Assembly: GCA_026692905.1 (NCBI GenBank)
Contig: JAPLNL010000121.1
Span: 14,515-78,514 of the forward strand
DNA from: Planctomycetota bacterium
GTDB taxonomy: Bacteria > Planctomycetota > Planctomycetia > Pirellulales > Pirellulaceae
DNA: 64,000 bases
Reading direction: 5' to 3'
The notes under the pieces were generated by a model that saw only the letters and a list, made by a program, of their open reading frames with translations, was not told the origin of the DNA and made no database searches. This document shows, in pieces, positions 16,926 to 26,762 of the stretch (positions within the stretch are counted from its first letter, which is position 1; each line of letters begins with the position of its first letter). The position numbers and the translations under genes are program-made.

Positions 16926-18401
16926 TCAGCTATCCAAGCTGATCGTAACCGTCTTCGATTCGGTGTAAGCCTTTAGGCCTTCTTCGCCGAGTTCTCGTCC
17001 TTGACCGCTCATCTTGAAGCCGCCAAACGGTGCGGCCGCATCGAAAACGTCATAGCAATTTACCCAAACCGTTCCTGCTCGTACTCGTCGAGCGAAATCG
17101 TGGGCCCTCGTGACATCCTTTGTCCAAACCGCGGCGGCCAAACCGTAAAACGTGTTGTTCGCTCGTTTGACTAAGTCCTCCCAGTCTTCGAAGGTCAAGA
17201 CAGACATGACAGGGCCAAAAATTTCATCTTGGGCGATGGCCATCGAGTCGGTTACACCATCGAAAACAGTGGGCTGAACGAAATAGCCTTTGTCTCCGAA
17301 TCGTTCACCACCCGAAACGCATTTAGCTCCATCGTTGTTTCCTTTGTCGATGTAGCTCATGATCTTGTCAAATTGAGCTTTGTCAATTTGTGGTCCTTGC
17401 TCGGTGTCCATCGAAAACGGATTGCCGAGCTTTCGGTTCTTTGTCAGCTTCGTCAGTTTGTCCATGAACTCATCGTGGGCTTTCTTTTCGACAAACACGC
17501 GGCTGCCTGCACAACAGCATTGTCCTTGGTTTAGGAACAGGCCGACATAAGCTCCCTGTGCTGCTTTGTCCAAGTTTGCATCCGCCAGGACGACATTTGG
17601 GCTCTTACCACCTAGTTCAAACGTCAGTCGCTTGAGCGATTCGGCTGCATCGCGCATGATGATTTGAGCCGTCCGATGCTCGCCGGTAAACGCGATCTTG
17701 TCCACTCCAGGATGCTTAACAACCGAAGCGCCTGCGGTTGGACCATAACCAGGCACGACGTTGATAACGCCATCGGGTATGCCAGCTTCCTTTGCTAACT
17801 GAGCCATGCGAAGACATGTCAGTGGTGTCTGCTCAGCTGGCTTCATCACGATGGTGCAGCCGGAAGCCAACGCCGGTCCCCATTTCCACGCTGTCATCAA
17901 CATTGGGAAATTCCAAGGGATGATTTGCCCAGCAACGCCGACCGCTTCACGTCGTGTATAGGTAAAGTAGTTCCCGCGAATCGGAATCGTCGAGCCGTGG
18001 ATCTTGTCCGCATAGCCCGCATAATATCGCAGGCAATCGATTACCAAAGGCAAGTCTGCATAGCGAGACTCACGAATCGGCTTGCCATTGTCGAGTGTTT
18101 CCAAAGCGGCTAGCTCGTCGATCTCCTCCTCGATCAGATCGGCCAAACGGTACATGATCCGACCGCGGTCGCGAGCGTCCATCTTGCTCCATGGGCCACT
18201 GTCGAACGCGTGACGAGCGGCCTTGACAGCCGCATCGACGTCTGCCTTGTCCCCTTCGGCAACTTCGCAAATGACCTCTTCGGTGGCTGGATTGATGGTT
18301 TCAAATGTCTTTCCGGACATCGCGGGCCGCCACTGGCCATCGATAAAGCACTCCGTATGTTTGACTTTAGGCTGAGCAACAGGCGAAGCAACGGTAGCCA
18401 T
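16926..18401 (-). CDS. NAD(P)-dependent aldehyde dehydrogenase
   Basis: 491 residues from the ATG at 18401 ([10 protein letters not shown]); length is normal for the family. It oxidises an aldehyde to the acid. Visible motifs are the substrate/cofactor block [20 protein letters not shown], the general-base glutamate in [11 protein letters not shown], the nucleophile region [11 protein letters not shown] near residue 296, and the C-terminal [14 protein letters not shown]. The tail ending KTVTISLDS resembles the retinal/acetaldehyde dehydrogenase (ALDH1/2) group rather than betaine-aldehyde types. One oddity: [11 protein letters not shown] replaces the usual FTGSTEVG in the nucleotide-binding loop. 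No pathway partner is adjacent. Confidence 0.93.
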   Translation of the reverse strand: MATVASPVAQPKVKHTECFIDGQWRPAMSGKTFETINPATEEVICEVAEGDKADVDAAVKAARHAFDSGPWSKMDARDRGRIMYRLADLIEEEIDELAALETLDNGKPIRESRYADLPLVIDCLRYYAGYADKIHGSTIPIRGNYFTYTRREAVGVAGQIIPWNFPMLMTAWKWGPALASGCTIVMKPAEQTPLTCLRMAQLAKEAGIPDGVINVVPGYGPTAGASVVKHPGVDKIAFTGEHRTAQIIMRDAAESLKRLTFELGGKSPNVVLADANLDKAAQGAYVGLFLNQGQCCCAGSRVFVEKKAHDEFMDKLTKLTKNRKLGNPFSMDTEQGPQIDKAQFDKIMSYIDKGNNDGAKCVSGGERFGDKGYFVQPTVFDGVTDSMAIAQDEIFGPVMSVLTFEDWEDLVKRANNTFYGLAAAVWTKDVTRAHDFARRVRAGTVWVNCYDVFDAAAPFGGFKMSGQGRELGEEGLKAYTESKTVTISLDS

Positions 18402-18574
18402 GAGAGGACTCCAGTAAAAGGCCAAGATTGAATTGTTATCGCGGTCACGCGAACTTAATGATGAGCTTATCCGTCCCGGCGATCAAATTCCAGTAGGGGT
18501 GGGGCTGTTGGCGTCAGCCTAGCTGAGTCCAATGCGTTTGGGTGGGGCACTCTTGCCGAGAGTGGCCTTTCGGA

Positions 18575-18870
18575 TGCGTCCGAGACGACGAGCCATGAAA
18601 CGGCGAGCCATGAAACGGCGACACAGATTCCCAATCAAACGCCAGTGCCGCCGTTTCACGGCTCTCGCACCCTGGTTGGGCACAGATCCGTGGGGCAAGC
18701 CCCACGGCTACTAAATACCGCCGTTATCACGGCTGAAACGCAATGCCGTTGACACGGCTGAAGTGCAATGAAGCTGAGCCGTGTAACGGCGTCAGTCCGT
18801 AGCTGCGGGGCTCGCCCCGCAGTCCTAGGGGCAGAAAAAGAATCGACGAGCCGTGAAACGGCGACACCGG
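18575..18870 (+). repeat. Hairpin array A (REP-like) next to the transposase
   Basis: The region is packed with short hairpins: GCCGTGAAACGGC (5-bp stem), GCCGTTATCACGGC, CCGTGGGGCAAGCCCCACGG (9-bp stem) and CTGCGGGGCTCGCCCCGCAG (9-bp stem), separated by shared spacers such as AGATTCCCAATCAAACG. The block beginning ACGAGCC(A/G)TGAAACGGCGACAC occurs near 18,588 and again near 18,845, so the period is about 255 bp. The same modules in rotated order lie at 27,808-28,045. Confidence 0.8.
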
Positions 18871-19000
18871 AGCATTTCCGCAATGTATGTCGTTTCTAAA
18901 CCAAATCGATCCATGTCAAGGAGTCAATTTGTTAATATGACAAAGTGTCGTAAAGGAGATTTCATTTCATTTGAGTTCGTTGTTTGTCGAGGATCGCCTC

Positions 19001-19447
19001 ATGGGTTCGTTCACTCAACTCAATTACCACGTAGTTTTTGCGACCAAATTCCGGAATCGAGTCCTAGCAAAGTCAAATCAGACACTTTTGTATAACTACA
19101 TCGGCGGAGTCGTTCGTGGATTTTCAGGAGTGCTTGATTGTTGTGGCGGCATTGAAGATCATATCCACCTGCTTGTTAATATCCCGGCAAAAATTGCGGT
19201 GTCCGACGCCATTCGGTCAATCAAGTCCAACTCTTCTCGTTGGCTCAATGAACAAACCTGGAACGCCAAGGATTTCGAATGGCAGAAAGGTTATGGAGCG
19301 TTTAAGGTTAGTTTTTCGCAAATGGACCGTGTTCGGTCGTACATTGCAAACCAAGAAGTACACCATCAAAGGCTGTCGTTCCAACAGGAGTACATTAACT
19401 CACGGCGCCGTCGATTTGCTCTTCAACCTTGGCTTCGCCGACAATAA
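19001..19447 (+). CDS. IS200-like HUH (Y1) transposase
   Basis: 148 residues from the ATG at 19001 (MGSFTQLNYHVVFATKFR, the usual start of the family); an in-frame start at 18971 adds ten residues. It is a single-strand-acting transposase with an HUH pair H54-I-H56 (EDHIHLLVN) and a catalytic tyrosine Y114 (VRSYIANQEVHH). The GYGAFKVSFSQ stretch and HHQRLSFQQEY tail are characteristic of IS200/IS605-type TnpA and related domesticated transposases. No tnpB or paired ends were recognised. It sits just after an array of hairpins, and such enzymes recognise hairpins, so a REP/transposase relationship is likely but inferred. Its 3' end overlaps the convergent gene ending at 19400 by 48 bases. Confidence 0.88.
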   Translation: MGSFTQLNYHVVFATKFRNRVLAKSNQTLLYNYIGGVVRGFSGVLDCCGGIEDHIHLLVNIPAKIAVSDAIRSIKSNSSRWLNEQTWNAKDFEWQKGYGAFKVSFSQMDRVRSYIANQEVHHQRLSFQQEYINSRRRRFALQPWLRRQ

Positions 19448-21331
19448 TTGACGCCAACCATTTTCCGTCACTTTCGTCTTGGACAAGTGCACCGATTCTA
19501 ATTGCGGAATTGTTGCCAAAATTGCCATCGATTCGTCCGTCACCTTGCACTCGTTCAGCCAAAGCGTCTTGAGCGACTTGTGACCGCTCAAAGCTTTGAT
19601 ACCTTCATCCGAAACGTCGCAATTCGACAAATCCAAATCCACTAAATTCTTCATTTCAGCGATCGCTGGCAACGATGCGTCGGTGACCTTGGTTAACTCT
19701 AGATTCAATCGCTGAACATTCCAATGCGGAGGCAGTTTCTCCACATCCGTGAAAAGAAGATCGTCGATTTGGCTAAACGACAGATCCAACCAAGGAGTCG
19801 TTCGGAACTCTACGGGCCAATCCAAAAGCTCCTTGGCTGAAAGCTTCGTTCGACACAGGACGGCCTCGCGTCGATTCGCAAAAAAAGGTCGGGAAACCAT
19901 CGCCGACGGTCCGCTAATCAAATAACGATCGTAAGCATCACGCAACGCTTTGTCGTCGTCCCAATTACCCAACAACGCGGTCGACTCCTGATTTGCATAC
20001 ACGCTTGCGACATACTCGGCAAAGGCTACACGCTTCTCTACCGAACCGTCCAACCATAGATGAGCTAGCCCCGTCGCTTGACTGTACCAAGCACGGATAT
20101 CCTCCTCGGCACGAAATCGCTTTCCATCCGCCCAGTGGAATTCCTCCCAAGGGACCCAGTATTTGTCGTGAAGTCGACGGTATCGGCCAGCTTGCAATCG
20201 AGGTGCGTCCCATCCGCCAAGATCCACGACCAAACTACCACCGCATCCTCGCGTCGATAATGATTCCATGTACAACGCGACCCCCTCGACGACCCAAAAA
20301 CCCTTCCCACGATTAGCGTCCAAAGCAACGGGATGGGCACTGGCCTCATAAAAGAACTGATGGGTCAATTCATGAACAAGCGTACTCGGTGTTTTTTCTT
20401 CGTCCCAATAAAAGAACACGACCTTTTCATTCGGATCATAGTAGCCTGTCGAGTTAGAAATGTTCGCAACCGACCGAAGAGCCTTGGTGTAGGATTCGCG
20501 ATCGCGAAACAACACCACTGAGAATTTATGATCGACCGACTCAGCATACCCCGGCGCAACTGTTTGTTTGTTGGCCCAGGCGGAATAGAAGAACTGCTTC
20601 CAGACCGCAAACGCTTGTTCGCTCAAACTCGCAACCTGGACTGTCGACTTCGTATCCGATTGCGAAGCGATTTCAAAATGAGGCGTTGTCATAACCGTGT
20701 ATGAATTCGCAGGCCAACGCGTCTTGGGATGATTCACAAACGCCTTTCTTCCGTCCGGCACCGTGTCCAAGGCTTTCGCATGCGACCAAGGTTCCTTGCG
20801 CGGGCGTTTTGCATCGTTTGCGCTGGGCAAGATCGCATTTAGGCCAGCCAACCGCCATCGCAATCGATAACCTAACTCCCAATTTTGCTCAGAGTCAGCC
20901 GTTTCAATCTCTTTTTCAACCGACTTTCCAAGTGCCTCGATCGCTAACTTGAGTCCAGGCGATTCCACGTCTAGCACCTTTTTGAAGCGGTCCGCGTTGA
21001 GCTTCGCTGCACTCGATGATCTTGGTAAAACAAATCGATGGCGTCCCTTGAGCTCAAGGTCCGTCAATAAACGAAGCGAGCCTAGCGTCTCCGCAAAAGG
21101 AGCGTCCGAAGTCGCCTCGGAAATTTTGGATGCCCGTGTCACAATTTCGTCAAGCGACTTCAATGCAACTTGGCGTGCCTCTGAGGAAGGTTCCGTCGAA
21201 GCTGCATTTGCGGAGTTTCGTCCAACGGTTTCTTGAAGCGGATTACATCCGACGACCAAACTCGCATTTCCTAAAACTTGTAGGAAACTTAAAAACACCC
21301 ATAAAAGAGATCGATCCATCCGATTACGCAC
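19400..21331 (-). CDS. Lipoprotein with HExxH (DUF1570-like) domain and C-terminal leucine-rich repeats
   Basis: 643 residues. The N-terminus is a lipoprotein signal (LVVGC lipobox, Cys at about residue 29). Residues 200-480 resemble DUF1570, with a zinc-peptidase-like HELTH motif (LVHELTHQFFYEA) and a YDPNEKVVFFYWDE strand before it; peptidase activity is plausible but unproven. The last 130 residues are leucine-rich repeats of the cysteine-containing type (LVDLDLSNCDVSDEGIKAL, LKTLWLNECKVTDESM), a common planctomycete surface module. The start overlaps the stop of the upstream lipoprotein gene by 8 bases, so the two are translationally linked; an ATG at 21319 is an alternative. Confidence 0.82.
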   Translation of the reverse strand: MRNRMDRSLLWVFLSFLQVLGNASLVVGCNPLQETVGRNSANAASTEPSSEARQVALKSLDEIVTRASKISEATSDAPFAETLGSLRLLTDLELKGRHRFVLPRSSSAAKLNADRFKKVLDVESPGLKLAIEALGKSVEKEIETADSEQNWELGYRLRWRLAGLNAILPSANDAKRPRKEPWSHAKALDTVPDGRKAFVNHPKTRWPANSYTVMTTPHFEIASQSDTKSTVQVASLSEQAFAVWKQFFYSAWANKQTVAPGYAESVDHKFSVVLFRDRESYTKALRSVANISNSTGYYDPNEKVVFFYWDEEKTPSTLVHELTHQFFYEASAHPVALDANRGKGFWVVEGVALYMESLSTRGCGGSLVVDLGGWDAPRLQAGRYRRLHDKYWVPWEEFHWADGKRFRAEEDIRAWYSQATGLAHLWLDGSVEKRVAFAEYVASVYANQESTALLGNWDDDKALRDAYDRYLISGPSAMVSRPFFANRREAVLCRTKLSAKELLDWPVEFRTTPWLDLSFSQIDDLLFTDVEKLPPHWNVQRLNLELTKVTDASLPAIAEMKNLVDLDLSNCDVSDEGIKALSGHKSLKTLWLNECKVTDESMAILATIPQLESVHLSKTKVTENGWRQLLSAKPRLKSKSTAP

Positions 21332-23915
21332 TAGGTCGCTCCGAAGCGCTTACAGCCTCTTTGGCGGGGACCTCAGGTTTTGCCTCGGAGGCTGGAACGA
21401 TCGCCGGAAGCCTTGGAATCGAAACGGACCAGCAGTTGACTTCTCTTTCGACCGCAAGAACCGTCTGCAAGTTTTCTCCATCCGGGAACAGCCCAGCCGC
21501 AAAGATGCGTGTGCCCAACGACATTTGGTCGCCAGACAATCCATCGGCAGCTTGCAAGTGCAATATCCGATTTGGCCCCGTGGATAACCAATAAAACGAT
21601 CCATCCTTGAGCGTTGCCGAAGATAGAATGCGGCATTGTTCCGGTCGAACCGACAGAGGATGCCGCAACCTCGATTCAAAAAAGCGAGTTAGAAGAACGG
21701 AACCGGTCTCACCGCTTGGCAACTGAGACATCCCCAACATAACCCCTTGGTTCCCATTTCTTCCCCATTCCCAAGCGCCGGGCTGTGGAGCAATGCTCAG
21801 CCGCTTGCGCGGCGAGCCAATCGGTTCGATGTCCGCTCTCGCCTTCGATCTGAGAAACTCGAGTTCTTCAATGTCTCCATTCGTCTTGATCAAGTTCCAT
21901 GCGTACACTTCACCGCGATCATTGATGGTCGGGGCGATGGAAACAACCGACTCGGCTGCATAGCTAGATCGCTTGTTTTCTGGTGGAGTCAGCACATCTA
22001 CTTTGGCCGCATTGGTCGCGATCACCAAAATGGGCTCGCCATCTCGTACAGCCCATGTGAATGCAACTGGCGATTCGCCCTGATTCTCAAAATCAAACTG
22101 TGTCGCATCGACCGGACCGCTTTCGTCACTTGCTGCTGAATCGATCAACCAGTAACGAGGCAAGCCTTCTGGCACAATCGCAATCCAACGATGAAGCCAA
22201 GGATCCGGTAAAACGTGGATTCGCTTTGGGTTGACCGCTTGTTCCGTTGGGATATTTGCAATCCAACTCTTAACACCCTTGTTGTCGACCGAGTAGACTC
22301 GGCCTGAGTCATCGAGAACGATCATCACCCGATGCTTCCCCGCAGAGTCCGCGAAAAGCTGCGAGCCGTCCTCGGTCAACCCGGGTTGCGGGTAATAATG
22401 CTCAGCGCTTGCCGCGATAATTGAGTTCTCGAATGAGACTCTCCAGTTGCCTTTGATTTGATGATTGCTGAACGGGAAACTGGAAATTGGCTCTAGTTTC
22501 TCCGATTGCGATCGATCCACGATTGCTCTGTGCAATCTCGAATTAAATCTGGCCTCATTGTCCAGCTCAAGCTGCTTTTTTCGCAACGCGATATCCACGC
22601 CTCTTTGCAGTTCTTCCACGATTTCGGGAACAAACCGCAAGTCGACGTCGCTAAAATGCTGAACGCGAACATCCTTGTCGATGATGACAACGGCTGGTTG
22701 GCGTTGGATACCAAACCAATCTCGGGTCAAGTTTTTGGTGTCAATCGCCAGTGGCAATGTGCAATTCCATTTCGCTAGCGATGCTTGCATCTCTTTCGCA
22801 TTCGCTTGTGAGACAAGTAAGATTTCCGCTTTGGTAAGCCCTCTCTCGCGAAGCTTGCTTTGGACCTCAAATGCATACTTCACCAACTGCTCACCAATAT
22901 CATCGTTCGTGATCCAAAACATTACCGTAATTGGCTTGTTGCGTTGCGCCGAATCGAGAATGCGAACACCATCTGCTCCAATCAAGTCGAACGGATTGAG
23001 TCTTTCTCCGATAATTGGGGGCGATTTGGGTGGCGGTGCATCAATCCAACGTCTTACGAGAAGTGCATCTGGTTCCTTAGGCAGTTGCCATACGGACCAA
23101 TCGATACTCCCGTTGGTTTTCACCTTCGTAAAATCGATCGATACTTCAGCAGACTTCGGATCGAAGTCAGAGGGCAAGCCAGGGATCAGTCCAACGATCG
23201 CTTGGCTTGGCCATTCGCATTTGCGAAGCAATTTGTCCGCATCGATCCAAAACACCCATTTTTGGTCCGCGATGACAACTTGAACTCGCTCGCACTTTAC
23301 CGAGTCGAATTCTTTTGACTCAAGCATCGACAGCTTGGCTTCCGGGGCGAGCAAATACTCAAGCGACTTTTCGTGGAGCAGCAATTGCAATTGAAGTGGT
23401 GAACCCAGCGCGGGATCATTCAAAATGGTCCCCAAGTTGTCAACGACGAGCCAAGTTAGATCGATCGCTAGAGGCAGTGGTCTGACCATTCGTTGTTTCC
23501 CGAATGGTTTGAAGTCCTCTGCTTCTACCATGGCTTGCCAAGTTCCCCCGTCGCTATCGGACCACATGGCTTGTAGACCTCTTGCCTGAATAGCAAGTCT
23601 ATTCGGTGCTTGATATGCGATCCGCATCGGTTCGGTAATGACTTTCGGACCTTCCAGAGTCGGGAACCTAACCGTCAAGACTCCCAGGTCCTCATAGCTT
23701 TTGAGCTTTTTGTATCGAGCCATGAACGCCTCCAGCAGCGTTTTGGCTGCAATACTGGAATTCTCGACGGCAGCAGGCTCAGGCTTTTTTTCCGATTGAG
23801 GTTCTTTGCTTCCGGTTTCCAATTTGGTTTTGGACGCCGCTCGATCGCAACCTTGCAAGCACAACCCGGCGATGAAAACGAATGTGATGGAGAAGACAGT
23901 TAAAAATCGAGTCAT
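21324..23915 (-). CDS. Large lipoprotein: LolA-like, redoxin-like and propeller domains
   Basis: 863 residues with a lipoprotein signal (LCLQGC lipobox, Cys near residue 23). Residues 60-270 resemble an outer-membrane lipoprotein-sorting/LolA-like beta fold (LLEAFMARYKKLKSYEDLGVL, then MRIAYQAPNRLAIQARG). Residues 300-440 look like a thioredoxin-fold redoxin (PITVMFWITNDD, ILLVSQANAKEM, QRQPAVVIIDKDVRVQH) but with no CxxC, so no disulphide chemistry is expected. The remainder is beta-rich and propeller-like (RVYSVDNKGVKSWIANI). The architecture is seen in planctomycetes as a signalling or binding lipoprotein without an assigned function. Its gene lies between the kinase-like gene and the HExxH lipoprotein gene, all on one strand. 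Confidence 0.78.
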   Translation of the reverse strand: MTRFLTVFSITFVFIAGLCLQGCDRAASKTKLETGSKEPQSEKKPEPAAVENSSIAAKTLLEAFMARYKKLKSYEDLGVLTVRFPTLEGPKVITEPMRIAYQAPNRLAIQARGLQAMWSDSDGGTWQAMVEAEDFKPFGKQRMVRPLPLAIDLTWLVVDNLGTILNDPALGSPLQLQLLLHEKSLEYLLAPEAKLSMLESKEFDSVKCERVQVVIADQKWVFWIDADKLLRKCEWPSQAIVGLIPGLPSDFDPKSAEVSIDFTKVKTNGSIDWSVWQLPKEPDALLVRRWIDAPPPKSPPIIGERLNPFDLIGADGVRILDSAQRNKPITVMFWITNDDIGEQLVKYAFEVQSKLRERGLTKAEILLVSQANAKEMQASLAKWNCTLPLAIDTKNLTRDWFGIQRQPAVVIIDKDVRVQHFSDVDLRFVPEIVEELQRGVDIALRKKQLELDNEARFNSRLHRAIVDRSQSEKLEPISSFPFSNHQIKGNWRVSFENSIIAASAEHYYPQPGLTEDGSQLFADSAGKHRVMIVLDDSGRVYSVDNKGVKSWIANIPTEQAVNPKRIHVLPDPWLHRWIAIVPEGLPRYWLIDSAASDESGPVDATQFDFENQGESPVAFTWAVRDGEPILVIATNAAKVDVLTPPENKRSSYAAESVVSIAPTINDRGEVYAWNLIKTNGDIEELEFLRSKARADIEPIGSPRKRLSIAPQPGAWEWGRNGNQGVMLGMSQLPSGETGSVLLTRFFESRLRHPLSVRPEQCRILSSATLKDGSFYWLSTGPNRILHLQAADGLSGDQMSLGTRIFAAGLFPDGENLQTVLAVEREVNCWSVSIPRLPAIVPASEAKPEVPAKEAVSASERPSA

Positions 23916-23977
23916 CGCAGTTTCTGTTTTTCTTCCTGGAGCATGGAGTGAATCACGGCATTGTTGGCTGCGTCACA

Positions 23978-25618
23978 CTATCCTTTGATTTTGTCGAGCC
24001 TTGCTTGCGCTCTTCCGACAACGGGCTGCATTTCCTTGTTCCCATTGTATAGATTGACGATACCATCCCAAATTTGTTTGGCGCCAATCGAGTCCCCTTT
24101 TTCGTACATTTTCTCAGCTAGTTCCAATTTGTCGAACAAGAATCTTCGCAATTCTTCTATGCTATCCAAAGGCTGAGTCTCGATTTTTGCAACCTGTCTT
24201 CGAGCTAAATTGACGTAGGGTCGCTCTTTTTCCTCACTCTTGAGAAGGTTGACAATCCCCTTGTATTTTTCTAGAGCAGTGACGCGGTCTCCGAACTGCT
24301 CAAATCGATTGGCTTCCGTGTACTTGCGTTCTCCCTCAGTGGAGGGTTCCCTACCAAAGCGACGATTGCTTTGGATTCTGGCTTCTGCATTTTCCATTTC
24401 GATGGATTGCAGTTGCTCCTCAGCCCATGCTGCGCTATCGCTTTTCGGAAATCGCTCGATGATTTGGAACAAGTATTTATCCCGGGCTTCATTGTGCGAG
24501 CTCACATCTTCGCTCGCCATCAGCCTTTCGGCGCGGGTTCGCAGCGTTTTTTCGCCTGCGGGCCAAACGAGAAACGTAATCAAACAAATTGCAGCCGCGA
24601 GCAAACTCAGCAATACGACAGGCCGTTCGAAAAAGCCAGGTTTGTCGTATTCATCTTCGGCTTCCAATCGCTTCTTTTTTTTCTTCTTGCGCCCTAACGC
24701 TACTTCCGCTTCGGCGCGGTTTGTATTGAGTTGCAGAGCGCTGAAACCAGAGACCGCATGCTCGGCAACACCCATTCCCTCCGTGGCTCGTCGCTGAGCT
24801 TCGCGAAGCGCCATTGCCGTCGCGGCCGCGGTGAACGGCCGGCGTAGTGGATCCTTATGCAACAATTGCTCGACGATGGCGCTCAGCCAAACGGGGCAAT
24901 CGAACACGATCGATGCGACAGGCGGAACCGATGATCCCACAATGGCTTGTTTCATCAAAATCGGCGTTTCACCAGCAAACGGAGGCGTACCCGTGATGGT
25001 ATGATAGAGCACCGCTCCAACGCTATATAGGTCCGTGGCAGCATTGAAACCGGCTTGACTGCCGAGCACTTCCGGTGCCGAATACGGCAGTTGTTCCAGA
25101 GTCAAAGGTGGAGGAGCGCCTGGCCCACGTCGAAAGTCGCTGATCTTGACGGTGTTTGCATCTTCGGACACCAGAATCTTATCCAAACGAATGCGTCCAT
25201 GAATCCAGCCCGCTTCATGAGCGTACTGCAAGGCTTCGCACAGTTGCAGGCCATAATCGAGCACCGATTCCCAAGGCAATCGCTCGCGACGCGTCAATGC
25301 TGAAGCCAAAGACTCACCTTGCATTAACTCATAAACCAAATAAGCATCCTTGGCATCAAACCCACCACCGTAACACCGAATGATACCTCGATGACGAAGC
25401 GCTTTGAGGCTTTCAAGTTGATCCGCAAACTCTTGCTTGGATTCAGGCGTCATCCCCAAGGGAATTGAAAAGACTCGCACGACGACTTGTGCCCGCTGTT
25501 GCATGTGCACTGCTCGAAATACGTTCGAGCCGCGTTCGCCCAGCGGTGATTCTAAAGCCAGTGGTCCGATGCGAGAACGCGTCACAGAGCTAGACTCCTC
25601 CAGTGCATTGGCCAGCAA
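23978..25618 (-). CDS. Membrane Ser/Thr-kinase-like protein, catalytically degenerate
   Basis: 546 residues. Residues 16-270 have the protein-kinase fold (glycine loop GERGSNVFRA, YELMQGESLASAL hinge, APEVLGSQAGFNAATDLYSVGAVLY for the activation-segment end). All three catalytic signatures are altered: the VAIK lysine position is R48 (VVVRVF), HRD is H140-G141-R142 (HGRIRLDKIL), and DFG is D161-F162-R163. It is therefore probably a pseudokinase. A lysine-rich stretch (GRKKKKKKRLEAE) precedes a single membrane helix (VVLLSLLAAAICLITFLVW), followed by a helical, TPR-like outer domain. The ATG at 25618 overlaps the upstream hydrolase gene by 29 bases; a GTG at 25585 would avoid this. Confidence 0.82.
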   Translation of the reverse strand: MLANALEESSSVTRSRIGPLALESPLGERGSNVFRAVHMQQRAQVVVRVFSIPLGMTPESKQEFADQLESLKALRHRGIIRCYGGGFDAKDAYLVYELMQGESLASALTRRERLPWESVLDYGLQLCEALQYAHEAGWIHGRIRLDKILVSEDANTVKISDFRRGPGAPPPLTLEQLPYSAPEVLGSQAGFNAATDLYSVGAVLYHTITGTPPFAGETPILMKQAIVGSSVPPVASIVFDCPVWLSAIVEQLLHKDPLRRPFTAAATAMALREAQRRATEGMGVAEHAVSGFSALQLNTNRAEAEVALGRKKKKKKRLEAEDEYDKPGFFERPVVLLSLLAAAICLITFLVWPAGEKTLRTRAERLMASEDVSSHNEARDKYLFQIIERFPKSDSAAWAEEQLQSIEMENAEARIQSNRRFGREPSTEGERKYTEANRFEQFGDRVTALEKYKGIVNLLKSEEKERPYVNLARRQVAKIETQPLDSIEELRRFLFDKLELAEKMYEKGDSIGAKQIWDGIVNLYNGNKEMQPVVGRAQARLDKIKG

Positions 25619-26540
25619 ATTTCAATCCGTTGATGACGCAATCCCTAACTGCATCGACGTCCACGGAAGTGACAATTTCTAAGTCGCGCCGACTGTTCGC
25701 AAAGGGGCGTCGATCCACAATGGTTGCGCCTCGCGTTAGTTCGCCAAGTTCCTCGACGTCCACTGAAAACTGTTCGGACTTGAACAGAATCGGCTCCACC
25801 ATATAAACAATGCCCAGAACCGCTTGCAAAGCGATCGCTTCTTGAGCACGATTCTGTCGATACGAGCGAAACAAATGCGGCAACATGGAATGCAGCAAAC
25901 TACCGGCTCGCGTATGCTTTGGCGGCAACATGCCCAACATGTTGATATCAAATACAACTTGATTGGTCACTTCCAGCGGAATAAGTGCCTTGGTCGTCGG
26001 CGATCGAAACACCGTCGACGCGCTCGAGGGATCAAAGTGCATGTTGAACTCGGCAGCAGCGGTTACGTCCCCAATGCATTGAGTTGATCCACCCAGCATA
26101 ATAATCTTGTCGACCGCTTCGATGATGCTCGGGTCTCGCTGAAAAGCTCTCGCAATCCCAGTCAACGGACCTAAACACAAAATGGTGATGTCGCCCGGTT
26201 CAGCCCTCAGTCGATCCGCTATCAGCTTTTCGCTAGCCATAATGTGCTGACGATTGACTGGGGTCAGACCCAAATTTCCCAGACCATCCTCGCCATGCAT
26301 AAGGCGATTGTCGGATACCGGAGCATCCTCGGGATCCGTTCCAGAACCGACGCGAGGAAATCGGGGCGGGTCCAGTTTTTCCAAAAGACCAAGGATATTT
26401 TGGATACTTCGCTCGGATTCGACCGTTCCAGAGCAAGCGGTCACGGCAACCACCTCCAGACGGGGATCGAACAAAGCCATGATCAACGCAACCGCATCGT
26501 CAATCCCCGGATCGCAATCAATAATGACTTTACGCGCCAT
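25590..26540 (-). CDS. Inosine-uridine-type nucleoside hydrolase
   Basis: 316 residues from the ATG at 26540 (MARKVIIDCDPGIDDA); the frame can start three codons earlier at a TTG. It cleaves the N-glycosidic bond of ribonucleosides in purine/pyrimidine salvage. The calcium-binding DCDPGIDDA motif at the N-terminus, the LGPLTGIARAF block, MLGGSTQ and the AEFNMHFDPSSASTVF block are diagnostic. The last third is less conserved (YMVEPILFKSEQFSVDVEE) but contains the usual strand where catalytic histidines lie in some members. It overlaps the kinase-like gene and may head that operon, although the functions are not obviously related. Confidence 0.92.
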   Translation of the reverse strand: MARKVIIDCDPGIDDAVALIMALFDPRLEVVAVTACSGTVESERSIQNILGLLEKLDPPRFPRVGSGTDPEDAPVSDNRLMHGEDGLGNLGLTPVNRQHIMASEKLIADRLRAEPGDITILCLGPLTGIARAFQRDPSIIEAVDKIIMLGGSTQCIGDVTAAAEFNMHFDPSSASTVFRSPTTKALIPLEVTNQVVFDINMLGMLPPKHTRAGSLLHSMLPHLFRSYRQNRAQEAIALQAVLGIVYMVEPILFKSEQFSVDVEELGELTRGATIVDRRPFANSRRDLEIVTSVDVDAVRDCVINGLKFAGQCTGGV

Positions 26541-26618
26541 GCTGGACAAATATCTCTGAAATGAGTCAACTCGTGTTAAAAATCTACTCTACTGCGAGCC
26601 GCTGCCTAGGAACCTCTG

Positions 26619-26678
26619 TAGCACGACGCGCAAGCTAGTGAATTGGCCCCAATATTCACTAGCTTGCGCGTCGTGCTA
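26619..26678. repeat. Perfect 25-bp inverted repeat (GCACGACGCGCAAGCTAGTGAA family), copy 1
   Basis: The left arm TAGCACGACGCGCAAGCTAG continuing into TGAAT is matched exactly by ATTCACTAGCTTGCGCGTCG TGCTA on the right, around a 10-base centre. Related copies are at 28,903-28,970 and 40,727-40,788. Confidence 0.85.
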
Positions 26679-26762
26679 GGCAAACCGAATTCAGCCGCTC
26701 GCTTAAGTTTTAAGTCACTTACTCTCCAATAGCTAGTCATCGATTCAGCTTACCTAACCAAC

